Source of the DNA: an uncultured Lachnospiraceae bacterium
GTDB taxonomy: Bacteria > Bacillota > Clostridia > Lachnospirales > Lachnospiraceae
Reading direction: 5' to 3'
DNA length: 5,871 nucleotides
NCBI GenBank assembly: GCA_947174725.1
Contig: CAMWKA010000131.1
Coordinates: forward strand, 1-5,871
Below the pieces are notes generated by a model, which saw only the letters and a list, made by a program, of their open reading frames with translations, made no database searches and was not told the origin of the DNA. Below are positions 1 to 5,849 of this stretch, one piece after another. A program made the translations under genes and the position numbers. The first letter of the stretch is position 1. Each line of letters begins with the position of its first letter.

Positions 1-800
1 GTCGGGTCTCCGAAATCAAAACCCTGCAGGAACTCTTCCGCTTTACACTCGTAGATATCCACCTGCTTGATATCATAACCGATACCGATCAGCTCCCTGA
101 TCTCCTCCTCCGGACACTGCGCCTGGATCAGCATCTTGAAGCCTTCCTTCAGAATACTTTCGCCACTTTCCTCATCGGAAAGAATGTCTTCAGGATAATA
201 CAGGAGATCCTCTGCAATCTCTTTCAGTGCATATACGATCTTATAGGCATGTATATTTGCCATGACCGTATCGGGCGAAAATGTAACATAAACCTTGTAG
301 AAATGACTTGCCTCTGTGGCAACCGGCGCAATATAAAACTGCTTCGGCTCTTCATGGACATTTTCCGGCACTTCCACATCCTCGTCCGCACCCTTCTTAA
401 TGGTCTCCAAAAAGCTGTTCAATTCCTTGAGCATCCTAGCAGGATCCCCATCAGCCGAACTTCCGTTACGGATCTTATCCATTTCACCTGAAATGAAATC
501 CGCTACATCCAACACATGCTCCACCAATTTCAGATGCGGCACATGCTCGGGATGGGACTCTCTCAGAAAATAAAAGATATCTTCAAGTTTATGGGCAACC
601 GCTGTAATATTATCAAACATCATAATACCGGAAGATCCCTTGATAGTATGCATCGTCCGGAAGATCTCATTGATGCTGTCCTGATCAAAACAATCCGCAT
701 CCTTCTGATCCAGGACCATTTCCTGCAATTGCTCCAAAAGCTGTTCGTTTTCATAGAGATATATGTCCAACATTCCCTCAGTACTAAATTCCTCAGCCAT
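1..800 (-). CDS. cheA: Chemotaxis histidine kinase CheA, N-terminal part (cut by window edge)
   Basis: CheA is the cytoplasmic kinase of chemoreceptor arrays; it autophosphorylates on a histidine in its HPt (P1) domain and passes phosphate to CheY and CheB. I translated 266 codons from the ATG at 798-800 with no stop before the left edge. Residues about 6-110 form the HPt domain, with MHTIKGSSG carrying the phospho-accepting H51 and a second conserved helix motif AHKLEDIF near residue 70. A charged linker (about 111-155) is followed by a P2-like CheY/CheB-docking domain (about 166-251, FYKVYVTFSPDTVMANIHAYK region judged by pattern). Dimerisation, ATPase and CheW-like domains would lie beyond the window. 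The start is supported by AAAGGAG at 806-812, five bases upstream. It is last in the visible operon, 46 bases after the CheY-like gene. The HPt motif makes the identity firm; the P2 assignment is less certain. Confidence 0.96.
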   Translation of the reverse strand, partial: MAEEFSTEGMLDIYLYENEQLLEQLQEMVLDQKDADCFDQDSINEIFRTMHTIKGSSGIMMFDNITAVAHKLEDIFYFLRESHPEHVPHLKLVEHVLDVADFISGEMDKIRNGSSADGDPARMLKELNSFLETIKKGADEDVEVPENVHEEPKQFYIAPVATEASHFYKVYVTFSPDTVMANIHAYKIVYALKEIAEDLLYYPEDILSDEESGESILKEGFKMLIQAQCPEEEIRELIGIGYDIKQVDIYECKAEEFLQGFDFGDP

Positions 801-834
801 ATTTTCTCCTTTCCCGTATATTTTTTAATACTAA

Positions 835-860
835 TTTATATCAGGTTTAAATCAGGTCAA
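835..860 (-). promoter_or_regulatory. Weak candidate internal promoter before cheA
   Basis: An extended -10 element TGATATAAA (835-843, minus strand) lies in the 46-base gap before cheA. A TTGACC resembling a -35 box is at 855-860, but the spacing is only 14 bases, too short for a normal sigma-A promoter, so any activity would rest on the extended -10. The same stretch holds two direct copies of ATCAGGT on the plus strand, at 840-846 and 851-857, one helical turn apart. The gap is AT-rich, so a chance match is quite possible. Confidence 0.2.
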
Positions 861-1239
861 GCTTTTTCATCGCCTGTTCAAACCTGTCTTTATCGATAGG
901 TTTGCCTGAATAAATAGTACACCCCAGCTCAAATGCCATTTTCACATTCTGCTCGTCGTTGAGTGCGGTGGTCATGATCACTTTAACCGCTTCCTCCTCC
1001 GGAATGTTGCGTTCTTTTTCCAGATTTCTGATCCCCATCAACGCCTGATAACCGTCCATGACCGGCATCATAATATCCAGACACACCAGATCATAGGGTT
1101 CTCCGTCTTCCAGAGCCATCATGAAGGCATCTACAGCTTCCATACCGTCCACGGTGACGTCACATTCGCCGTATTTAGACAAAAAGCTGACCATAAACTT
1201 TCTTGTAGCAAAATCATCCTCTGCCAATAAAATCCTCAT
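847..1239 (-). CDS. cheY: CheY-type single-domain response regulator
   Basis: A 130-residue stand-alone receiver that is presumably phosphorylated by CheA encoded just downstream. All receiver hallmarks are visible: acidic pocket E7-D8-D9, phospho-acceptor D55 in CLDIMMPVMDG, the switch threonine T91 in IMTTAL, an aromatic switch residue Y110, and the conserved lysine K113 in GKPI. There is no output domain, as in CheY. The loop before the last strands (about residues 72-84, EKERNIPEEEA) is longer than in enteric CheY; from memory this resembles stand-alone receivers in chemosensory clusters of Clostridia and Desulfovibrio. It starts 13 bases after cheB, and its ribosome binding site AGGGGAG overlaps the cheB stop codon (TAAGGGGAG), so translation is probably coupled. 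Whether the output is the flagellar switch or another target cannot be told from the window. Confidence 0.93.
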   Translation of the reverse strand: MRILLAEDDFATRKFMVSFLSKYGECDVTVDGMEAVDAFMMALEDGEPYDLVCLDIMMPVMDGYQALMGIRNLEKERNIPEEEAVKVIMTTALNDEQNVKMAFELGCTIYSGKPIDKDRFEQAMKKLDLI

Positions 1240-1252
1240 GTTTTTTCTCCCC

Positions 1253-2281
1253 TTACATTTTATTTAATACTGCATATGTTTTCTTTGCAATATCCTGTAA
1301 CTTTTCCTGGTATTCTACTGCTCCGATATCATAAGCGACCTTAGGCATTCCATATACAACGCAGGTAGATTCATCCTGCCCTATGGTTCTCGCGCCCGCC
1401 TTGCGCATGGCAAGCAGTCCTTTCGCACCATCACCTCCCATACCGGTAAGTATAATGCCCAGCGCTTTGGATCCGGCCGTCTTGGCAACGGAATCAAACA
1501 AAACATCCACCGACGGACAATGTCCGTTTACCTTCGGTCCAGGCTTCACTTCCACCTGATATACTCCGTTTACCTTGACCAGATGCATATGCTTATCTCC
1601 GCCCGGCGCGATCAGCACATGACCCGGAAGTACCCTGTCGCCCGTCTGTGCCTCCTTCACATGCACCCTGCACTGATCATCCAGTCTCTTTGCGTACATC
1701 GCCGTAAACCCCGGCGGCATATGCTGTACGATAACTACTCCCGGAATATCAACACCAAAATCCTTTACTACCGAAAAAATCGCCTCTGTTCCTCCGGTAG
1801 ACGCCCCGATCGCTACGATCAGATCTGTTTTCTTTCCGGAAAGTCCCGGCTGCTCATTTGCAACCGCTTTCTGCTTGATCTGGCTGATCTTCGCAGTGGA
1901 CGCAATCTTAATCTTGACCAGCAGTTCATTCTTAATAAAATCCTCCAGCTGCACCCGTGAAGATACTGAAGGCTTTGCCACAAAATCAACGGCTCCTGCA
2001 TTCAGCGCGTCAAACACCTTATCACTAAGCGCGCTGATCACCACCACCGGAAGCGGATACTGCGGCATCAGCTTCTGAAGGAACTCGATTCCGCTCATTC
2101 TGGGCAGTTCTACATCCAGCGTCATAACATCCGGTTTACATCTTATAATAGCGTCTCTCGCTTCAAAAGGATCCTTTGCGACGCCTACAACCTCAATAGC
2201 GGGATCCTTGCTAAGATTTTGCACCAGCAATTCCCTAAAAACCATGGAATCTTCTACAATCAACACTCTAATAGGACGCAT
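1253..2281 (-). CDS. cheB: Chemotaxis protein-glutamate methylesterase/glutaminase CheB
   Basis: CheB removes methyl groups from receptor glutamates (and deamidates glutamines) during adaptation, activated by phosphorylation from CheA. The 342-residue protein has the full family length and order. The N-terminal receiver (about 1-120) has D11, phospho-acceptor D56 in TLDVELPRMSG, S83 and K103 in VAKP. A linker of about 35 residues leads to the C-terminal esterase (about 152-340), with the catalytic triad S161 (GASTGG), H187 (VQHMPPGFT) and D284 (TGMGGDGAKG). No key residue is missing. The ATG lies three bases after the cheR stop; its Shine-Dalgarno GGAAGGA (2291-2297) sits within the last codons of cheR, so the two are probably translationally coupled. 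Pairing with cheR as the opposing enzyme supports the call. Confidence 0.98.
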   Translation of the reverse strand: MRPIRVLIVEDSMVFRELLVQNLSKDPAIEVVGVAKDPFEARDAIIRCKPDVMTLDVELPRMSGIEFLQKLMPQYPLPVVVISALSDKVFDALNAGAVDFVAKPSVSSRVQLEDFIKNELLVKIKIASTAKISQIKQKAVANEQPGLSGKKTDLIVAIGASTGGTEAIFSVVKDFGVDIPGVVIVQHMPPGFTAMYAKRLDDQCRVHVKEAQTGDRVLPGHVLIAPGGDKHMHLVKVNGVYQVEVKPGPKVNGHCPSVDVLFDSVAKTAGSKALGIILTGMGGDGAKGLLAMRKAGARTIGQDESTCVVYGMPKVAYDIGAVEYQEKLQDIAKKTYAVLNKM

Positions 2282-2284
2282 ATA

Positions 2285-3100
2285 TCAATATCCTTCCTTT
2301 TTTCTAAATATTGATGGCTGTATCATTTGGAACGGCACCTGATTACGGTCAACCGTCTCTGTCATGCCGATAAACAGGTATCCCCCCGGCTCCAGACAAT
2401 CATACACCTTCCGGAGCAGCTCATGTTTTGTATCTCCATCAAAGTATATCATAACATTTCGCAAAAATATAGTATGCATTTTCTTTTTAAACGGAAACGG
2501 CGACATCAGGTTGAACTGGCGGAACAAAATCTCGTCTTTCAATTCGTTTGTTACCGTAAACATCCCCTGTCCTGTTTTTTTAAAGAAATGCCTTTTCCAT
2601 TGCTCCGGCATATTTTTCAGCTGTTCTTCGTTATACACGCCTGCCTTCGCCTGCTGCAGCGCCCGCGTGGACAGATCCGTCGCCAGCACTTTCGTATCCC
2701 AGGATTGGTGGTCAAGTCCGAAAAAGTCCCTGATCACCATCGCTATCATGTAAGGTTCCTCGCCAGTAGAAGCAGCGCCGCACCAGACCCGCAGGTCTTT
2801 GGTCTTCTCTGCCTTGCGTCTCGCCCAGGGAAGCACCTGATTTTTAAAAAAATTAAAATGCTCAAACTCCCTCATAAAATAGGTATAATTGGTTGTAAGC
2901 ATATTGAGCAGGTCTTTTTCCAGATTTCCGGAATTGTCTTTTTCCAGAGCGTTCATATAGCTGGTATAACTTCCCCAGCCTCCTGCTTTCACATAATTTT
3001 CAAGTCTGCCGTTCATGATGACTTTTTTCTGGCTTAAATCGATTCCGTAACGCCGATGTACATACGTGGCAATCCTTAAAAACTCTTCATCTGTCATCAT
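2285..3100 (-). CDS. cheR: Chemotaxis protein methyltransferase CheR
   Basis: CheR methylates receptor glutamates with S-adenosylmethionine, opposing CheB. Counting from the ATG at 3098-3100 (271 residues), the N-terminal helical domain (about 1-70) precedes TTNYTYFMRE (69-78). The SAM fold follows, with WCGAASTGEEPY (106-117), the acidic ATDLS (140-144), NLMSPFPF (197-204), FLRNVMIYF (212-220; usually CRNVxIYF, so Cys is Leu here) and GGYLFIGMTE (239-248). Length is normal. The start is uncertain. The upstream in-frame ATG at 3107-3109 (274 residues) is preceded directly by GGGGG with no spacer. From that GGGGG the ATG at 3100 lies at a workable nine bases, and AAGG suits the ATG at 3097. 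The start MMTDEEF also fits the family. It follows the HD-GYP-like regulator after a gap of about 60 bases and nearly abuts cheB. Confidence 0.97.
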   Translation of the reverse strand: MMTDEEFLRIATYVHRRYGIDLSQKKVIMNGRLENYVKAGGWGSYTSYMNALEKDNSGNLEKDLLNMLTTNYTYFMREFEHFNFFKNQVLPWARRKAEKTKDLRVWCGAASTGEEPYMIAMVIRDFFGLDHQSWDTKVLATDLSTRALQQAKAGVYNEEQLKNMPEQWKRHFFKKTGQGMFTVTNELKDEILFRQFNLMSPFPFKKKMHTIFLRNVMIYFDGDTKHELLRKVYDCLEPGGYLFIGMTETVDRNQVPFQMIQPSIFRKKEGY

Positions 3101-3126
3101 TGCCTTCATCCCCCGCTTTAAATCAT

Positions 3127-3156
3127 ATTATCCAGATTGACTTCTATTCCGGACAA
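3127..3156 (-). promoter_or_regulatory. Weak candidate internal promoter before cheR
   Basis: The gap between the response regulator and cheR is one of the two larger gaps in the operon. On the minus strand it holds TTGTCC (3151-3156, four of six matches to a -35 box), an 18-base spacer, and GATAAT (3127-3132, five of six matches to a -10 box). It could give the chemotaxis core some transcription independent of the leading kinase/regulator pair. The -35 is poor and there is no TGn extension, so this is only a candidate. Confidence 0.22.
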
Positions 3157-3163
3157 CTGCCGT

Positions 3164-4225
3164 TCATCGAAGCTGTCTGGCAACTTTACAAAATATATTA
3201 AATACATCAGGATTAAATTTCTGTTCCTGTTCCTGTTTCATGATTTCCAGCGCTTCCTCCCTGCTGTATTTGTTTCGGAAGCTTCTGTCTTCCGTCAGGG
3301 CACAGAAGATACTGGACATGGCAACGATCTGCGCCGCCAATGGTATTTCATCTTCCTTTTTCCCTTCGGGATAACCGCTTCCATCCCAGTTTTCATGATG
3401 GAAATGCGCGATATCCATGGAAATCTGCATAAATTCATTGGTCACATTAAGATCCTTTAAAAGCTTTGCTCCAATCTTGGTATGATTACGCATGATCTCT
3501 TGTTCTTCCTGATCCAACGCGCCTTTTTTCTGCAGAATATCCTTAGGCACACCGATGTTGCCGATATCGCACAACGGCGCTGCCAATTCCACGATATCCA
3601 CGAAACTGTCGGAAATCAGATCGTCAAACAAAGGGGATATCTGCATACTCTGCGCCAGGACACGACAGTTATGCCGCATCCTTTCTATGTAATCTTCTCC
3701 GTGGCTGGAATATTCTGCTGCCACACCGGCAAGCGCATACAGCATATCCTTTCTTTCCTGCTCCATCTGCTTGAGCTGCTCTTTGACAGAAACCTGAAGC
3801 CGCCTGTTGGCTTCCCTTGCCTGCAGGGTTGCCTCATACAGTTTCAGATGAACATTGACCCTCGCCCGTATCAGCTCCGGGATAAAGGGTTTTGTAATAT
3901 AATCCCCGCCGCCCAGACCGAAACCTTTCACAATATCTTTTGTTTCATCAAATGCTGAGATGAAGATAATGGGAATGTCTCTTGTCTCCACATTCGCCTT
4001 CAGCACTCTGCACAGCTCATATCCGTCCATTTCCGGCATGGAAATGTCTGTCAGCACCAGATTAGGGTGTTTTTCCCGAATACGCTCCAACGCCTGTGCG
4101 CCATCTGCCGCAAGCATCGTACTGTAACCCATATCGCTTACGATTCCATCCAGAATCACTCTGTTGACCTCTACATCATCCACAATCAAAACGAGTGCAT
4201 TTTCCACGCTTCTTTCATGATCCAT
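3164..4225 (-). CDS. Response regulator with degenerate HD-GYP-type output domain
   Basis: Numbered from the ATG at 4223-4225 (353 residues). Residues about 9-122 form a receiver with D16-D17, phospho-acceptor D60 in VLTDISMPEMDG, S90 and K112 in ITKPF. A coiled coil follows (about 130-165, rich in Glu, Gln, Lys and Arg). Residues about 165-352 match the HD-GYP fold that in active members hydrolyses cyclic di-GMP. Kept: NHTKIGAKLL (H248), FHHENWDGSGYP (H276-H277 and the GYP) and KFNP. Changed: HDIGK reads CDIGN (C219, N223), the upstream metal His in HIxR reads YIER (Y179), and VADVFDAL reads MSSIFCAL (S305, C308). Hydrolysis is therefore unlikely; binding or a structural role is possible. 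A TTG directly before the ATG (4226-4228) could also start translation. AGGAGGGG at 4236-4243, inside the last codons of the kinase gene, serves either start and suggests coupling. The kinase upstream is its likely partner. Confidence 0.92.
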   Translation of the reverse strand: MDHERSVENALVLIVDDVEVNRVILDGIVSDMGYSTMLAADGAQALERIREKHPNLVLTDISMPEMDGYELCRVLKANVETRDIPIIFISAFDETKDIVKGFGLGGGDYITKPFIPELIRARVNVHLKLYEATLQAREANRRLQVSVKEQLKQMEQERKDMLYALAGVAAEYSSHGEDYIERMRHNCRVLAQSMQISPLFDDLISDSFVDIVELAAPLCDIGNIGVPKDILQKKGALDQEEQEIMRNHTKIGAKLLKDLNVTNEFMQISMDIAHFHHENWDGSGYPEGKKEDEIPLAAQIVAMSSIFCALTEDRSFRNKYSREEALEIMKQEQEQKFNPDVFNIFCKVARQLR

Positions 4226-4232
4226 CAACTTA

Positions 4233-5666
4233 TCACCCCTCCTGTCCTTCTATCAAACCTTTCAAAGCATCCATTCCTGCGGAAGCTTTTTCATAGTTTT
4301 CTTTCTGAATCGCCATTTTCAACCGCAGCACTGCTCTTGCCACTTCCTGAGGCGCGTCCGCAGTAAGCTGCCGGATGGTTTCCATAAACATTTCGGCCTT
4401 TTCCCAATTCTCCATTTCCACGGAAAGAATCAATTTAGACATATTTTTCTGCAGTACGTCAAGGTTTGCAGCGGTTCCGTACCGGAAAGCATCTCCGTCA
4501 TCCTCCGATATACTGCTGCCAAAAGAGCCCGTCGGCTTTGGCATGGTCATATTACCCGCCGCCGATTCCTCATCCGTTTCCTCTGGATCCTTCTTCGCCC
4601 AAATGGAAAAAGTAAACATGGTACCTTTGCCTTTTTCGCTCTGTACATCAATACTGCCTCCCATCAGTTCCACCAACTGACGGCATATGCTCAGTCCCAG
4701 TCCGGTTCCTCCGTATTTACGCGACGTGGAAGCATCCACCTGGGAAAAGCTTTGAAATAATTTATCACGATCTTCTAATGCGATGCCGATTCCGGTATCG
4801 CCCACCAGAAAGAACAATTCCGTGGAATCCTTCATCTGGGAAGTTTTCACAACCTCTAATGTGATCTTTCCCACGCTGGTAAATTTCTGCGCGTTGGACA
4901 ACAGGTTATTTAAAATCTGCACGATCCGCAATTCATCGCCGACGATATATTCCGGAACGTTTGGCGAAACCGTCACAAAGAAATCCAATCCTTTCTCAGT
5001 GATCCTGCCCTTATGGTTTGCCACCACATAATCTATCATATTACGAAAATGAAACCGGCGCGGCTCCAATACAAATTTACCCGCTTCCAGCTTGGAGAAA
5101 TCCAGAATATTATTGATAATCTTGTTCATTTCCTCGCAGCAGCGCTCGATCAGACGCAGCTTCCGAAGTTTTTCCTTTGACGTTTCTTCCGGCAGCATTT
5201 CCCTGATATGTCCCAGAATACCATTCAACTGTGTCAGCAGTTCATGGGTAACATTGGCCACAAATTCCGATTTTACCCGCAGGGCAGCCTCCGCTTCCTG
5301 CTTTGCCTGTTCCAGATTCCGGCTCAAGTATTCTTTTTCTAAAACATCGTTCGCTACACAAAGAAAAATACCTGATTTTTGCTCCTGAATGATTTTCATA
5401 TCCACAGGAAAACAGGTCTGATTTTTACGATATGCCGTCATACGACGGATTTCATTTTCTGTGGGAAGAACGTTTTGCAACCCATCCTCTTCCTGAAATA
5501 TCCCAGGAAACACACTGTTGATAGATGATCCACACATACCGCTCTCATATCCAAGCTTTTCTCTGGCGGCGGCATTGTCATATGTAATCACTCCATGATC
5601 ATCAAATACCAGCACGATCTCCAATGCATTATCAAAAAGAAGCATTCCCAAATCTTCCCGAAACAT
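4233..5666 (-). CDS. Soluble PAS sensor histidine kinase with HPt-like tail
   Basis: A 477-residue cytoplasmic kinase with no membrane segment or signal peptide. A PAS-like sensor domain (about 8-112; IVLVFDDHGVITYDN) leads through a short coiled coil (about 115-135) to a HisKA domain with H141 in THELLTQLNG. The HATPase follows: N-box NNLLSNAQKFT (N258), GDTGIGI (D290), FQSFSQVDASTSRKYGG and GGTGLGLS (319-326). The usual H-box HELRTPLN reads HELLTQLN, losing Arg and Pro but keeping the HExxT pattern. After an acidic low-complexity linker (about 360-400), residues about 402-473 look like an HPt four-helix segment, with Glu (E429) where the phospho-histidine would be. No receiver domain is present. 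I chose the ATG at 5664-5666 because GGAGG (5672-5676) lies five bases upstream. An upstream in-frame ATG at 5718-5720 (495 residues) has no good ribosome site and lies inside the predicted promoter. Confidence 0.92.
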   Translation of the reverse strand: MFREDLGMLLFDNALEIVLVFDDHGVITYDNAAAREKLGYESGMCGSSINSVFPGIFQEEDGLQNVLPTENEIRRMTAYRKNQTCFPVDMKIIQEQKSGIFLCVANDVLEKEYLSRNLEQAKQEAEAALRVKSEFVANVTHELLTQLNGILGHIREMLPEETSKEKLRKLRLIERCCEEMNKIINNILDFSKLEAGKFVLEPRRFHFRNMIDYVVANHKGRITEKGLDFFVTVSPNVPEYIVGDELRIVQILNNLLSNAQKFTSVGKITLEVVKTSQMKDSTELFFLVGDTGIGIALEDRDKLFQSFSQVDASTSRKYGGTGLGLSICRQLVELMGGSIDVQSEKGKGTMFTFSIWAKKDPEETDEESAAGNMTMPKPTGSFGSSISEDDGDAFRYGTAANLDVLQKNMSKLILSVEMENWEKAEMFMETIRQLTADAPQEVARAVLRLKMAIQKENYEKASAGMDALKGLIEGQEG

Positions 5667-5671
5667 AATTT

Positions 5672-5676
5672 CCTCC
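5672..5676 (-). promoter_or_regulatory. Ribosome binding site deciding the kinase start
   Basis: GGAGG on the minus strand with a five-base spacer (AAATT) to the ATG at 5664-5666. The alternative ATG at 5718-5720 has only a weak GGAA directly before it. The PAS domain begins after the downstream ATG, so nothing recognisable is lost with the shorter protein. Confidence 0.75.
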
Positions 5677-5710
5677 AAGAGTCGCGCAAAGCTCCGATTT
5701 TTATATGACA

Positions 5711-5739
5711 ATTTTATCATTTTCCGTAATAATAGTCAA
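5711..5739 (-). promoter_or_regulatory. Sigma-A type promoter of the operon
   Basis: On the minus strand the -35 box is TTGACT (5734-5739, five of six), followed by a 17-base spacer and the -10 box TAAAAT (5711-5716, five of six), with a TGn extension directly upstream (TGATAAAAT, 5711-5719). Spacing and extension are both optimal. The expected start point is the A at about 5704, giving a leader of about 38 bases before the GGAGG-preceded ATG at 5666. The upstream ATG at 5720 would not be in this transcript. All genes in the window could be read from here. A match in AT-rich sequence could be chance, but the combined elements make that less likely. Confidence 0.7.
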
Positions 5740-5797
5740 GATTTTCAACGTTTTCTTTTCTACGTCCAATTGTCCATAATCATTCTTATAAACGAAG

Positions 5798-5821
5798 AAA
5801 AAAAGCTCCCGATGCCGGAAA
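5798..5821 (-). terminator. Possible short intrinsic terminator for an upstream gene
   Basis: On the minus strand a small hairpin TTTCCG-GCAT-CGGGAG (5806-5821, six pairs of which two are G-T) is followed by C and seven T (5798-5804). It would end transcription arriving from a gene to the right of the window, just before the operon promoter. The stem is short and partly wobble-paired, so efficiency would be modest. The larger inverted repeat next to it shares its outer base and could compete or assist. Confidence 0.3.
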
Positions 5822-5849
5822 TGGCAATTGCGCATGGTGCAATTGCCAT
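5821..5849. repeat. Perfect inverted repeat, 11-bp arms, in the upstream non-coding region
   Basis: Arms ATGGCAATTGC (5821-5831) and GCAATTGCCAT (5839-5849) flank a seven-base loop GCATGGT. The arms contain the palindrome GCAATTGC, so each arm is also largely self-complementary. The same area can be read as three imperfect tandem units of 13-14 bases, each beginning ATG and ending in TTGC[C/G]C or similar (5821-5833, 5834-5847, 5848-5860). It lies about 80 bases upstream of the -35 box. It could be a protein-binding operator, part of a terminator, or a dispersed repeat; the sequence alone does not decide. The rest of 5740-5871 shows no convincing gene. Confidence 0.6.

Noticed and set aside
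249..899. Two plus-strand open frames (249-491 and 516-899) opposite cheA and the end of the CheY-like gene
   Set aside because: The minus strand here encodes a clear HPt and P2-like CheA start continuous from 800 to the window edge; the plus-strand frames are shadows.
2327..3037. Long open frame on the plus strand (236 codons) opposite cheR
   Set aside because: It is antisense to a full-length CheR with all family motifs, its translation shows no domain pattern, and I see no clear ribosome site. It reflects codon bias of cheR on the other strand.
3482..3958. Plus-strand open frame opposite the HD-GYP-like regulator
   Set aside because: It is a shadow of a well-supported gene; the Cys-, His- and Phe-rich translation has no recognisable domain.
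4226..4228. TTG as the start of the HD-GYP-like regulator
   Set aside because: An ATG follows directly and is served by the same ribosome site; the one-codon difference has no functional consequence, so the ATG was preferred.
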